Source: Bacteroidaceae bacterium | Lineage (GTDB): Bacteria; Bacteroidota; Bacteroidia; Bacteroidales; Bacteroidaceae | Length of the DNA stretch: 32,449 nt | Direction of reading: 5' to 3' | NCBI GenBank assembly: GCA_017619335.1 | Contig: JAFZSP010000054.1 | Location: 1 to 32,449, forward strand | Shown: piece by piece, positions 6,816 to 14,500 of the stretch | Position numbering within the stretch: position 1 is the first letter of the stretch | Layout of the letters: each line of letters opens with the position of its first letter | The notes under the pieces: generated by a model | Seen by the model: the letters and a program-made list of their open reading frames with translations, nothing else | Databases searched by the model: none | Told to the model about the DNA's origin: nothing | Translations under genes and position numbers: made by a program

Positions 6816-6942
6816 GTTGTTCCCGCAAGCGTCTGAATTGACTCAAGCACGCTTCGCGCGAAAGAGGCTGCGTCCTCCAATACGCCATTGTCCGCATTTT
6901 CTCCATATTTACCTTGCGGTGATATTCGTTCAGTGTTGTCAT
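6784..6942 (-). CDS. Possible 52-aa basic small protein
   Basis: A minus-strand ORF beginning MTTLNEYHRKVNMEKMRTMA and ending LREQRLARESRLQD. It is highly basic and probably helical, with no family I recognise. The promoter element TACTTTTG at 6971-6978 lies 28 bases upstream. An overlapping frame starting at 6949 (MHNDNTERIS, ending at 6746) has an equally good position. I prefer this one because its R/E/Q-rich helix looks more like a protein, but either or neither may be translated. Confidence 0.3.
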   Translation of the reverse strand: MTTLNEYHRKVNMEKMRTMAYWRTQPLSREACLSQFRRLREQRLARESRLQD

Positions 6943-6958
6943 TGTGCATACGATGATT

Positions 6959-7079
6959 GTTTTCTGCCCGCAAAAGTACACCTTTTTCCCGAGACTCGGA
7001 AATTTTTCCCCATTTTCTTCTTCATTTTTCATCCTTTTCCCCGACTTTGCCACCGAAAGCACAAGAAAAGTGGACAAAT
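6959..7079. repeat. Divergent promoter module, copy 3 (plus half decayed)
   Basis: Bases 6959-7022 closely match 6434-6496, including the minus-strand element TACTTTTG (6971-6978). Where copy 2 has TATCTTTG, this copy reads GACTTTG and lacks the TA of the consensus, so its plus-strand promoter appears lost. The tail 7059-7079 again resembles the end of copy 2. Confidence 0.65.
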
Positions 7080-7090
7080 ATTAGCGTAAA

Positions 7091-7109
7091 AGCAGATGGT
7101 TTACCTGCT
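7091..7109 (-). terminator. Weak terminator candidate after the acyltransferase gene
   Basis: On the minus strand AGCAG (7109-7105) pairs with CTGCT (7095-7091) and TTTT follows. The stem is only 5 bases and overlaps the stop codon, so this is a weak call for the end of the bat-associated transcript. Confidence 0.3.
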
Positions 7110-8222
7110 CAGCCAGCGGCGGAAGGGCTGGTCGTAATACTTGAATAGGAGCCAGGCGAGGACGGGACAGCCCAGGGTGATGCACAAGGCCAATGGCCAC
7201 TCGGTGAGGACCAAGTGGGGATCATAGACATTGCCGTCAAAGCCGAGACGACCAAACAGGAGGCACATGAAAGGATAGTGAATGGCATAGAGGGGATAGG
7301 ACAGGTCGCCGAGCTGGCGCCCCACCTTCAGGGTGGATGCACTGGCACTGCTATCCGATGCTGCCAACCAGACAATGGCGGGGAAGAGCAGAGCGGCGCA
7401 GAGGAAGTCATAAAGGCCATTGGCCCAGCTGATGTCAAAGGTGGGCATGAGACCTGCCGCCAGGATCAGGAGACTGCACCACAGGAAGGCTCGATGCACC
7501 TGGACGGGACGGAACGTGCGCGCCATCAGCATACCAACGCTGTAGGGAAACAGCATTCTCACGAATCCGAACCACCAGCCGCCGTCGGCAGCGGACCAGC
7601 CCACACCCAAATAGCCGCATTGCAGGCACGTATAGAGCACGCAAGCACCGGAGGACGCAGCCACGAGTGCAAGCCAACGGTTGCTCAGGCGGCGCAACAG
7701 CAGGGCATAGCAGATGTTGCCGATGTACTCATAGAACAATGACCAGAATGGGCCGTTCAGCGGGAAGAACTCGCCGAAGCCGCGCACCTCAATAGGGCTG
7801 CCAGGAAGCGCAGGCAACAGTAACATGCCACAGAGGATGGACAGCAGCGTCCACCCGAGGGACATCACCGTGCCGTCCCATGCAGTGCGGCCCTGAATGA
7901 GGAAGATGATGCCGCCGATGAGTCCGCCCACCAGCACCATGGGGTGCAGACGAGTGAGACGGCGACGGAAGAAACGCCCCACCGTCAGGCCCTGCTGCCA
8001 GCGGTCGTCGTAGGCATAGGCGATGACGAAGCCCGACAGGACAAAGAACATATCCACTGCCAGATAGCCGTGGGGAATGATGTTGGAACTGCAGGCATCA
8101 AACACGTGAAACACCAGCACCATCAGTGCCGCCACGCCACGCAAGGCATCCAGAATGATGTAATGCTCCTTTGCCTGGAGATGAACCGCACGGGTGTTCT
8201 TCTTTTCTGAGCTGGTGTTCAT
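7101..8222 (-). CDS. Acyltransferase family 3 membrane protein
   Basis: A 373-residue polytopic membrane protein of the acyltransferase-3 (OafA/YrhL-like) family, which moves acetyl or other acyl groups onto extracytoplasmic sugars or lipids. The N-terminal family motif is clear: ILDALRGVAALMVLVFHVFD (about 23-42) with the conserved R and catalytic-type H, then LAVDMFFVLSGFVIAY. The RFFRRRLTRLHPM segment matches the family's basic loop. About ten hydrophobic helices follow. There is no fused SGNH domain. Its start lies 4 bases from the PAP2 stop, so the two are probably co-transcribed at the end of the bat cluster. The substrate cannot be told from sequence. Confidence 0.88.
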   Translation of the reverse strand: MNTSSEKKNTRAVHLQAKEHYIILDALRGVAALMVLVFHVFDACSSNIIPHGYLAVDMFFVLSGFVIAYAYDDRWQQGLTVGRFFRRRLTRLHPMVLVGGLIGGIIFLIQGRTAWDGTVMSLGWTLLSILCGMLLLPALPGSPIEVRGFGEFFPLNGPFWSLFYEYIGNICYALLLRRLSNRWLALVAASSGACVLYTCLQCGYLGVGWSAADGGWWFGFVRMLFPYSVGMLMARTFRPVQVHRAFLWCSLLILAAGLMPTFDISWANGLYDFLCAALLFPAIVWLAASDSSASASTLKVGRQLGDLSYPLYAIHYPFMCLLFGRLGFDGNVYDPHLVLTEWPLALCITLGCPVLAWLLFKYYDQPFRRWLSR

Positions 8223-8226
8223 TATC

Positions 8227-8946
8227 CTACACGAATAAACCCGGTATGAACGAGAGGATGATCATGACGAGGAGGGTGATGAGGAAGGCGACGGTGAAGA
8301 GGCGGACGTCACGGGACTGGATGCCTTCGGGGTTTGAATTATAACCGAGGGCTGTGGGAGCCACGGGCCATTGCGGTCTCAGTGGCAGACCAATGCGCTG
8401 ACAGGCGTAGAGGAAGATGCCCAGGCAGAGGATGCCGTCACAGATGCCGAAGAGGGCGCCGCAGAGGATATCGCCCGGATAATGGAGGCCGAGATAGATG
8501 CGGGAGTAACTGCTGAGACAGGCCCAAAGGAGGACGGTGAAGGTGATGCCGCGCCGCCGGAGGTAGAGGGCGATGAAGGTCCAAAGGCCGAAGGTGTTGG
8601 CAGCGTGGCTGGAGATGAAACCATAGAGTCCGCCACGGTAGTCGCCCACGAGATCCACAAGTCCTTCCAAGGCGGGTTCGTGGCTGGGACGGAAGCGGTG
8701 GACGGTGGGCTTGCAGAAGCCACTGGTGAAGCGGTCGGCAATGAGCACGACCAGCGCCATCCCGATGAAGAAGAAGAGGGCCTCGCGCCAGGGTCGGTTC
8801 TTCAGGATGATGTAGAGCAGCAGCAGGAGCAGGGGAATCCATGTGCCTGTGCAGGTGACCATCATGAAGAAACGGTCCAGGACGGGGCTGCCACTGCCGT
8901 TGAGTGCCAGCAACAGCTGTTGGTCAAAATGAATAATCTCTTCCAT
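8227..8946 (-). CDS. PAP2-family membrane phosphatase
   Basis: A 239-residue membrane protein with the three PAP2 phosphatase motifs in order: KPTVHRFRP (KxxxxxxRP), YGFISSHAANT (the usual SGH, here SSH) and SRIYLGLHYPGD (SRxxxxxHxxxD). The histidines of motifs 2 and 3 are the catalytic pair. Family members remove phosphate from undecaprenyl-pyrophosphate, phosphatidylglycerol-phosphate or lipid A. About six membrane helices are visible, the last at the C-terminus. I chose the ATG at 8946 (MEEIIHFDQQ); the longer frame would need a TTG start at 8964. It follows batE by 18 bases. Confidence 0.88.
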   Translation of the reverse strand: MEEIIHFDQQLLLALNGSGSPVLDRFFMMVTCTGTWIPLLLLLLYIILKNRPWREALFFFIGMALVVLIADRFTSGFCKPTVHRFRPSHEPALEGLVDLVGDYRGGLYGFISSHAANTFGLWTFIALYLRRRGITFTVLLWACLSSYSRIYLGLHYPGDILCGALFGICDGILCLGIFLYACQRIGLPLRPQWPVAPTALGYNSNPEGIQSRDVRLFTVAFLITLLVMIILSFIPGLFV

Positions 8947-8964
8947 CACTTCTTTAACTTCCAA

Positions 8965-9726
8965 TTAAATGATTTCCATCTCGCTGCGGTGGAGCCATCC
9001 TTCCTTTCCATCGGAGAGGCGGATGTTCACCCATTCACGCATGGTGTCGTCGATGATGTCCACGTGTGTGCCCTCGTGAAGGATGAAGAGGTCTGTGCCG
9101 GACTGGCTGGGTGTGCTCTTGATGACCACGGAGGGGGCCATGATGACGGCAGACGTGCGGTGGTCGATGTGCTGACGCTGGTTCACGGCTGCGATGTGGC
9201 TGAAGAGTGCGATGAGGAGAGCGATGACAGCCACCGTGAAGCCTACCTGCTTGGAACGCAGCTGGGGAGCAAAGAAATAGACGGCCACCCCAATGAGCAT
9301 CACCAGAAACATCAGCACGGCCAGGTGGGCCCAGCCCTCGATGCTCATGGAGAGCACGAGGGTGCGATAGACGGTGACGAAGAACATCTCCGAGCCGGGC
9401 ACCACTTTGTCCACCGTCTTGGCACGTGCCATGTCGAGGTTGAAGCGAATGTCATCATCGGCAGGGTCCAGCAGGCGTGCGCGTTCATAACAGAGGATGG
9501 CGCGTGCGAGACTGTCCTGACGGTAATAGCAGTTGCCCAGGTTGAAGTAGAGGGTGGAACTCTCGCCCAGGCTGTCTATCTGAGCACGGTAGAGGGCAGC
9601 GGCATGCACGTAGTCTTCGTTGGCGTAGGCCGAGTCGGCGAGGGCTTTGATGTCGCGGGCAGACGCGGGAGAAATGATAAATAATAAAGAATAGATGATA
9701 AATGACAACCTGGCAACGGGTCTCAT
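8965..9726 (-). CDS. batE: BatE, aerotolerance protein with TPR and SH3-like domain
   Basis: A 253-residue protein: signal peptide (MRPVARLSFIIYSLLF, cleavage near PASA/RD), two or three tetratricopeptide repeats (YANEDYVHAAALYRAQID; TLYFNLGNCYYRQDSLARAI), two central membrane helices, and a C-terminal bacterial SH3-like domain (VVIKSTPSQSGTDLFILHEG; WVNIRLSDGKEGWL). This is the BatE layout of the Bacteroides aerotolerance cluster. I chose the ATG at 9726 because it opens directly onto the signal peptide; an upstream ATG at 9759 would add 11 residues lying over AT-rich simple sequence. It follows batD and precedes PAP2. Confidence 0.85.
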   Translation of the reverse strand: MRPVARLSFIIYSLLFIISPASARDIKALADSAYANEDYVHAAALYRAQIDSLGESSTLYFNLGNCYYRQDSLARAILCYERARLLDPADDDIRFNLDMARAKTVDKVVPGSEMFFVTVYRTLVLSMSIEGWAHLAVLMFLVMLIGVAVYFFAPQLRSKQVGFTVAVIALLIALFSHIAAVNQRQHIDHRTSAVIMAPSVVIKSTPSQSGTDLFILHEGTHVDIIDDTMREWVNIRLSDGKEGWLHRSEMEII

Positions 9727-9783
9727 TCCAAATTTATCTGAGTTCAAAATCATGGTCATTCAATTTTTTACATTATTTATCAT

Positions 9784-11655
9784 TCATTTCTTCTTGAGTT
9801 GACTTTCCATTTTGTCAATGACTTCTTCGGCAGAAGCATAGATTTTGTCCATGGTGGCGGCGGGGTCGCCGGGAGCAAAGCGGGCAAACTCGCAGTCGTC
9901 CAGGGTGCGGAGGAACTCGTCGATGAGTTCGTCTGTGAGGCCACGGCCGGAGAGCTGCTCGCGTACATTGTCCTTGGAGAGTTCGCCGGCGGGGATATTC
10001 AGCTTGTCACCCGCATAACCCCAGAGGGCTTTCATGGTCTCCTCGTAGAAGGCGGTGGCATTGTTCTCTTTCAGGAGTTTGCGAGCGAGTTTGAGGCGCT
10101 TGGTGGCGGCTTTGTTGGCGCCCCGTCCCCTGCGACCGGCCACATCTGCCATGGCCACAGCCCTGCGACGGAAGGCAAACATCAGAGCAGCGAAGAGGCA
10201 GAGCAGTCCTACATGTATCAGCCAGAACCGACGGCTGCCGTAGAAGGCGCTGTCACCGGTCTGGAAGGCCGGGGAGCCGGTCTTGATGTAACGTATGTCG
10301 CTGTTCAGCAGTTCGATATCTTCCTTGGAGATGGCACTGGTGCTGGTGCCGCCGCCCTTGCCTTTCTCCACTTCGATGGTGTAGGGGTCGGCAGAGACAG
10401 TGCGGTACTCACGGGCATCAGGGTCGAAATAACAGAATTCCACCGGCGGGAGCTCGAACTTTCCTTGATGACGGGGCACGGCGATGTAGTCATAGAGCAC
10501 CTTGCCCGTTGAACCGTTGGCACCAATGGATGTCTTCTCTTCGGTCTTTGGATCATAACGCTCGAAGTCCTTCGGCCAGGCCACCTCGGGCGCCTTCATG
10601 AGTTTCATGTTTCCTGTTCCGCTGACGGTGACCCGCAGGGTGGTGGCGTCGTTGGCTTTCAGCTGCTGTGGTGTGAGGGCGGACGCGATGGAGAACTTGC
10701 CCACGGCTCCCGAGAAATTGGCAGGTTTGGGCTGCGGCAGGGGATCCACCTGAAGGGTCACGGCGGGTGCCATCACGGTCTTGCGCACTTCCTGCATCAT
10801 GCTGCCGCCACCAAAGAAGATGTCGAAGGGATCGGCACTGCGATTCTGCTGGATGACCGTGGCCTCGTACTTGATCTCGGGGATAGTGAGCGTGCCTGTC
10901 TGCTGGGGGAAGACGACGTACTGACTCCAGATGACGGTGCCGTAGTTCTTGCCGTTGTAATGCTCCATCTTCAACTCGGGCTGGCGCTGACGGTTGAGCT
11001 CCTGCACGTGGAAGCCGTCGAGGTTAGGCATCTTTCCCTGCAACTCACTTACATTCACGAGGGTGTAAAGCTTGTAGGTCAGCAGGACAGCCTCCTGTTC
11101 GAAGACGCGTTTCTTGGAGGCAGTGACGGCGATGAAGATGTCCTTGCCGGTGATGCGATCTCCAATATTCTGTGTACGCATGCGGTCGGCCTGCTGCTGT
11201 TGGGCAGCGTGTCCCCCACCCTGTCCTTGTGCAGCCCCGGCTCCGGCGCCTGCGTTGCCGCCTCGGCTGGAACTGCCGGCCGGCAGGACGTTGATTTCCG
11301 GCGAGGCAGAGCTCACATTGTTGCCGCCGCTGGTGACGGTGGCTGCGGGAATGTGGAAAGTGCCAGACTTGTCGGCCGAGACAGTGTAGGTGAACGTCAC
11401 GGTACTGGAGGAGGTGGTCTTGCCGTTGACCATCGAGAAGCTGGATGAGGTGCTCTGGCTGGGACCATAGAGCACGGTCAGCCCCTCGAAGGAGCCCACA
11501 TTGAAGTTATCAATGTCCGTGGTGTTGACCACGTAGGCGACACGGAAGCGGTCGCCCTCCACGACTTCACGCGGTGCCTGAACACGGACGGAGACCTGCG
11601 CCAGTGAATTCATCACATGGAGTATCGTTATAAGAAAGAAACACAGTCGTTTCAT
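9784..11655 (-). CDS. batD: BatD, oxygen tolerance family protein
   Basis: A 623-residue exported protein of the BatD family. It has a signal peptide (MKRLCFFLITILHVMNSLAQ) and repeated immunoglobulin-like beta domains (from VSVRVQAPREVVEGDRFRV; FHIPAATVTSGGNNVSS; IPEIKYEATV). A Gly/Ala/Gln-rich linker lies near 130-155 and one membrane helix near 480-498 (WLIHVGLLCLFAALMFAF). The cytoplasmic tail is helical. BatD is thought to act with the BatA/BatB von Willebrand proteins in a membrane complex that supports survival of oxidative or envelope stress; the mechanism is unknown. It is separated from batBC by about 68 bases of repeated AATTATGAATTG-type sequence. Confidence 0.9.
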   Translation of the reverse strand: MKRLCFFLITILHVMNSLAQVSVRVQAPREVVEGDRFRVAYVVNTTDIDNFNVGSFEGLTVLYGPSQSTSSSFSMVNGKTTSSSTVTFTYTVSADKSGTFHIPAATVTSGGNNVSSASPEINVLPAGSSSRGGNAGAGAGAAQGQGGGHAAQQQQADRMRTQNIGDRITGKDIFIAVTASKKRVFEQEAVLLTYKLYTLVNVSELQGKMPNLDGFHVQELNRQRQPELKMEHYNGKNYGTVIWSQYVVFPQQTGTLTIPEIKYEATVIQQNRSADPFDIFFGGGSMMQEVRKTVMAPAVTLQVDPLPQPKPANFSGAVGKFSIASALTPQQLKANDATTLRVTVSGTGNMKLMKAPEVAWPKDFERYDPKTEEKTSIGANGSTGKVLYDYIAVPRHQGKFELPPVEFCYFDPDAREYRTVSADPYTIEVEKGKGGGTSTSAISKEDIELLNSDIRYIKTGSPAFQTGDSAFYGSRRFWLIHVGLLCLFAALMFAFRRRAVAMADVAGRRGRGANKAATKRLKLARKLLKENNATAFYEETMKALWGYAGDKLNIPAGELSKDNVREQLSGRGLTDELIDEFLRTLDDCEFARFAPGDPAATMDKIYASAEEVIDKMESQLKKK

Positions 11656-11661
11656 GAATGA

Positions 11662-11716
11662 GTAATTATGAATTATGAATTGTCAATTGTGAATTATGAA
11701 TTGTCAATTATGAATT
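11662..11716. repeat. AATTATGAATTGTCAATT-type simple repeats
   Basis: Short direct and inverted copies of AATTATGAATT and AATTGTCAATT fill the batBC-batD gap. The same repeat type occurs at 26925-26966 and 27005-27032, and a related one lies inside a coding region at 30747-30777. Confidence 0.6.
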
Positions 11717-11723
11717 GAAACCA

Positions 11724-13442
11724 TTACCATTGCTTCTCCAATTGCCTGCGCTGGGGCTTTTGCTGGGCCTTGTTGACCTTGTCCTGCGTCTGCTTCTCTT
11801 CTTGCATGGCGGCTTTCAGCATCTGTTCGGCATTCTCACGGGACATCTTTGGCTGATCCTGTTGTTGCTGCTGCTCGTCCTGTTTCTGTTCTTGCTCCTT
11901 CTGCTGTTGCTGCTGTTGCTGCTGATCCTGCTGCTGTTGTTGTTGCTGGTCTTGCTGGTTCTGGTCCTGATTCTGGTCCTGTGGCTGGTTCTTCAGCTGA
12001 TAGAGACAGAGCGCGAGGTTGTAACGTGTCTCGTCGTCATTGGGATTGCGCCGCAGTGCGTTCTTGTAACACTCTATGGCCGGAGCGAACTGCTTCTGAC
12101 TCTGGAGGATAACGCCCATATTATGATACACTTGTGCTCCACGGGTCTTGTCCTTCTGGAGACGTGCAGCCGTCTCGTAGCTCTTCATTGCATCCTGTGG
12201 TTGCCCCTGATAGAGATGGGCGTTGCCCAGGTTGTAGTGGGCCACAGCGTTGGTGTTGTCCTTCTCGATGGCTTTCTGGTAATCTACCTGGGCCTTGGCG
12301 TAAACGCTGTCACGATAGAGGCGGTTGCCATGGCGGACGTAGTAGCGGTCATTCTTCTTCTGGGCATCTGCCGGGAGACTGACACAGAGCATCATCAGCA
12401 TCACCAAGGCTGCAGCACCCGGTACACGGAAGAGACGGAACCGTCCCAGCACATGATTCTTGCGCGCCAGGAGCAGGATTTCCACTATGAGCAGGACGAT
12501 GGCCATCCATGCGAAATCACGGAAGTGCTCGTCGAACTCGCTGTAGAGCTGGGATTCCATCTCCACCTTGGCCAGACGATCCACGTGCTTCTGGAGAGCG
12601 GACTGTGCGCTGGAGCTGTTATCCACATAGATGTAGGCCCCTCCACCTGCCGAAGCGATCTCACGGCACATCTCCTCGTTCAATTTGGAAACCACGGTGT
12701 TGCCAGCGTTGTCGGTGATGTAGCCGCTGGTGCCAGGCAGAGGAATCGGAGCGCCCTCGGGGGAGCCCACGCCCAACACATAGACATTCATTCCTTTCTT
12801 CTGGGCCTCGCGGGCTGCTTCCACAGCACCGCCCTCGTTGTCCTCGCCATCGGTAATGACAAAGATGGCTCTGCCCACGCCTTCCTGCTGGGTGAAGCTG
12901 TGGGTGGCCAGTTCGATGGCACGGGCGATGTCGGTTCCCTGCACGCTGATCATTGCAGGAGAAATGTTGTCCAGAAACATCTTGGCAGAGACGTAGTCGC
13001 TGGTGATAGGCAACTGGGTGTAGGCGTCACCCGCATAGACGATGAGCCCCACCTTGTCGTCCGACATATTATCCACAAGGTTGCTAATGAGCATCTTGGA
13101 CTTGGCCAGACGGTCGGGTTTCACATCCTCGGCCATCATGGAGTTGGAGACGTCGAGTGCAATGATGGCTTCGATGCCCTTGCGCTTGCGGGTGTCTATC
13201 TTGGTGCCGTACTGCGGACGAGCCAGACAGACAATCATCATGGCCAGCGCCGCCGTGAGGAGCCAGAACTTGACTTCGGGACGCCAGCGGGAGACGTCGG
13301 GCATCAGGGGTTTCAGCAGGGACGGTTCGCCGTACTTGCGCAGACGGCGGCGACGGAGAACGTTGGTGCCATAGTGCAGCAGGGCCAGCAGAGGAATGAT
13401 GGCCAGGGCGTAGAGATATATGGGATTCTCGAATCGGAACAT
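11724..13442 (-). CDS. batB: BatB-BatC fusion: VWA membrane protein with C-terminal TPRs
   Basis: A single 572-residue frame joins two Bat proteins. Residues 1-330 are BatB: two N-terminal membrane helices, a von Willebrand A domain with the MIDAS motif DVSNS (97-101) and FVITDGEDN, and a membrane helix near 311-327. A second hydrophobic stretch (about 341-357, ending SLPADA/QKK) looks exactly like the signal peptide of a BatC protein. Residues 360-475 are BatC tetratricopeptide repeats (AHYNLGNAHLYQGQPQDAMK; QVYHNMGVILQSQ). The tail is a Gln/Asp-rich tract (about 480-535) and a basic end. I chose the ATG at 13442 (MFRFENPIYLY), the usual BatB opening; the frame extends to 13466 over a hairpin. 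No stop or frameshift separates the halves. Confidence 0.88.
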   Translation of the reverse strand: MFRFENPIYLYALAIIPLLALLHYGTNVLRRRRLRKYGEPSLLKPLMPDVSRWRPEVKFWLLTAALAMMIVCLARPQYGTKIDTRKRKGIEAIIALDVSNSMMAEDVKPDRLAKSKMLISNLVDNMSDDKVGLIVYAGDAYTQLPITSDYVSAKMFLDNISPAMISVQGTDIARAIELATHSFTQQEGVGRAIFVITDGEDNEGGAVEAAREAQKKGMNVYVLGVGSPEGAPIPLPGTSGYITDNAGNTVVSKLNEEMCREIASAGGGAYIYVDNSSSAQSALQKHVDRLAKVEMESQLYSEFDEHFRDFAWMAIVLLIVEILLLARKNHVLGRFRLFRVPGAAALVMLMMLCVSLPADAQKKNDRYYVRHGNRLYRDSVYAKAQVDYQKAIEKDNTNAVAHYNLGNAHLYQGQPQDAMKSYETAARLQKDKTRGAQVYHNMGVILQSQKQFAPAIECYKNALRRNPNDDETRYNLALCLYQLKNQPQDQNQDQNQQDQQQQQQQDQQQQQQQQKEQEQKQDEQQQQQDQPKMSRENAEQMLKAAMQEEKQTQDKVNKAQQKPQRRQLEKQW

Positions 13443-13457
13443 AGGATGAAGATTAGG

Positions 13458-13485
13458 TTGCGACATAGTTGCGACACAGTCGCAA
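13458..13485 (-). other. TTGCGAC hairpin at the batA-batB junction
   Basis: TTGCGAC (13469-13475) pairs perfectly with GTCGCAA (13479-13485) around the 3-base loop ACA, and a second TTGCGAC lies at 13458-13464. It falls between the batA stop and the chosen batB start, where it could affect mRNA processing or relative expression. No T run follows on the minus strand, so it is not a plain terminator. Confidence 0.5.
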
Positions 13486-13496
13486 CAGACGGGATA

Positions 13497-14495
13497 TTAT
13501 GGGATTTTCTTTAAGATGGTTTCACGCAGGAGGAGTTCCAGTAGGAGGAAGAGACAGGCCAGCAGTGCGAAGGGGGCAAAGGCCTCGTAGCGCTTGCTGT
13601 ACTGTTTGACATTCATCTTGGTCTTCTCCAGCTTGTCGATTTCCTGATAGACTTCACGGAGTTTGGCATTGTTGGTGGCGCGGTAGAACTCGCCGTCGGT
13701 GGCGCGGGCGATGGAAGCCAAAGTCTTCTCGTCGATCTCCACAGGGATGTTGATGTACTCGATGTGACCTCCGACGGGATAGGGATAACGTGCTGTTCCA
13801 TTGGTTCCTACGCCAATCGTATAGACGCGGATGCCGAAACTCTTGGCAATCTCGGCCGCCGTCAGGGGCGAGATATCACCAGCGTTGTTGGAGCCGTCGG
13901 TCAACAAGATGATGACCTTGGACTTGGCCTGTGAATCCTTCAGGCGGCTGATGGCGTTGGCAAGACCCATACCGATGGCGGTGCCGTCCTCCATCAATCC
14001 ACGCTGCACCATATTACAATTCACGTTCTGGAAGAGGTTGAGCAGCACGGCGTGGTCGGTGGTCATCGGGCATTGCGTGAAAGACTCGCCCGAGAAGATG
14101 GTCAGACCAATATTGTCGTTGGGGCGCCCGCTGATGAACTCCGAGGCCACTTTCTTGGCGGCTTCGATGCGGTTGGGCTTCAAGTCCTCGGCCAGCATGG
14201 ACGTGGAGATATCTACACACAGCATAATATCAATGCCTTCTATGGTGCGGTCACTCCAGGAATTGCTGGTCTGTGGACGACACAGCACCAAGACAATCAT
14301 CACGTAGGCCAACAGACGTAAGAGAAAAGGTGCATGCACCAGGTACTGCCGCAGGGTGCGGGGGGCACGACGGAAAGCAGTGGTGGAAGACACCTGAAGC
14401 GTGGATTCACTGGTGCGGCTGCGGAGAATATACCATACTATATAAGGTATTGCCAGCAGGAGCAGCAGAAGGAAATATGGATTGGCAAATTGCAT
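13497..14495 (-). CDS. batA: BatA, VWA-domain aerotolerance membrane protein
   Basis: A 332-residue protein with the BatA layout: N-terminal membrane helix (MQFANPYFLLLLLLAIPYIV), second helix near 57-72, a von Willebrand A domain with intact MIDAS DISTS (95-99), DGTAIG and VIILLTDGSNNAG, and a C-terminal helix (FALLACLFLLLELLL). The metal-binding domain should face the periplasm and contact BatB or BatD. It starts 6 bases after the neighbouring membrane protein gene ends, so it belongs to one transcript with the moxR/DUF58 genes. Deletion of bat genes in Bacteroides fragilis reduces aerotolerance; whether by a reductant, a chaperone or an envelope role is unresolved. Confidence 0.92.
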   Translation of the reverse strand: MQFANPYFLLLLLLAIPYIVWYILRSRTSESTLQVSSTTAFRRAPRTLRQYLVHAPFLLRLLAYVMIVLVLCRPQTSNSWSDRTIEGIDIMLCVDISTSMLAEDLKPNRIEAAKKVASEFISGRPNDNIGLTIFSGESFTQCPMTTDHAVLLNLFQNVNCNMVQRGLMEDGTAIGMGLANAISRLKDSQAKSKVIILLTDGSNNAGDISPLTAAEIAKSFGIRVYTIGVGTNGTARYPYPVGGHIEYINIPVEIDEKTLASIARATDGEFYRATNNAKLREVYQEIDKLEKTKMNVKQYSKRYEAFAPFALLACLFLLLELLLRETILKKIP

Positions 14496-14500
14496 GTCTC

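Noticed and set aside
1..7100. Integrase, attachment sites or insertion sequence for the accessory block
   Set aside because: The VirE gene and repeats suggest a mobile element, but no recombinase, transposase or tRNA-derived target was found in the window.
8371..9684. 437-codon open frame on the plus strand
   Set aside because: Antisense to PAP2 and batE, both of which have clear motifs; the frame is long only because of high GC and codon bias.
11715..13514. 599-codon open frame on the plus strand
   Set aside because: It is antisense to batBC. Its leucine runs are the complement of the Gln codons in the BatC tail, and it lacks any domain pattern.
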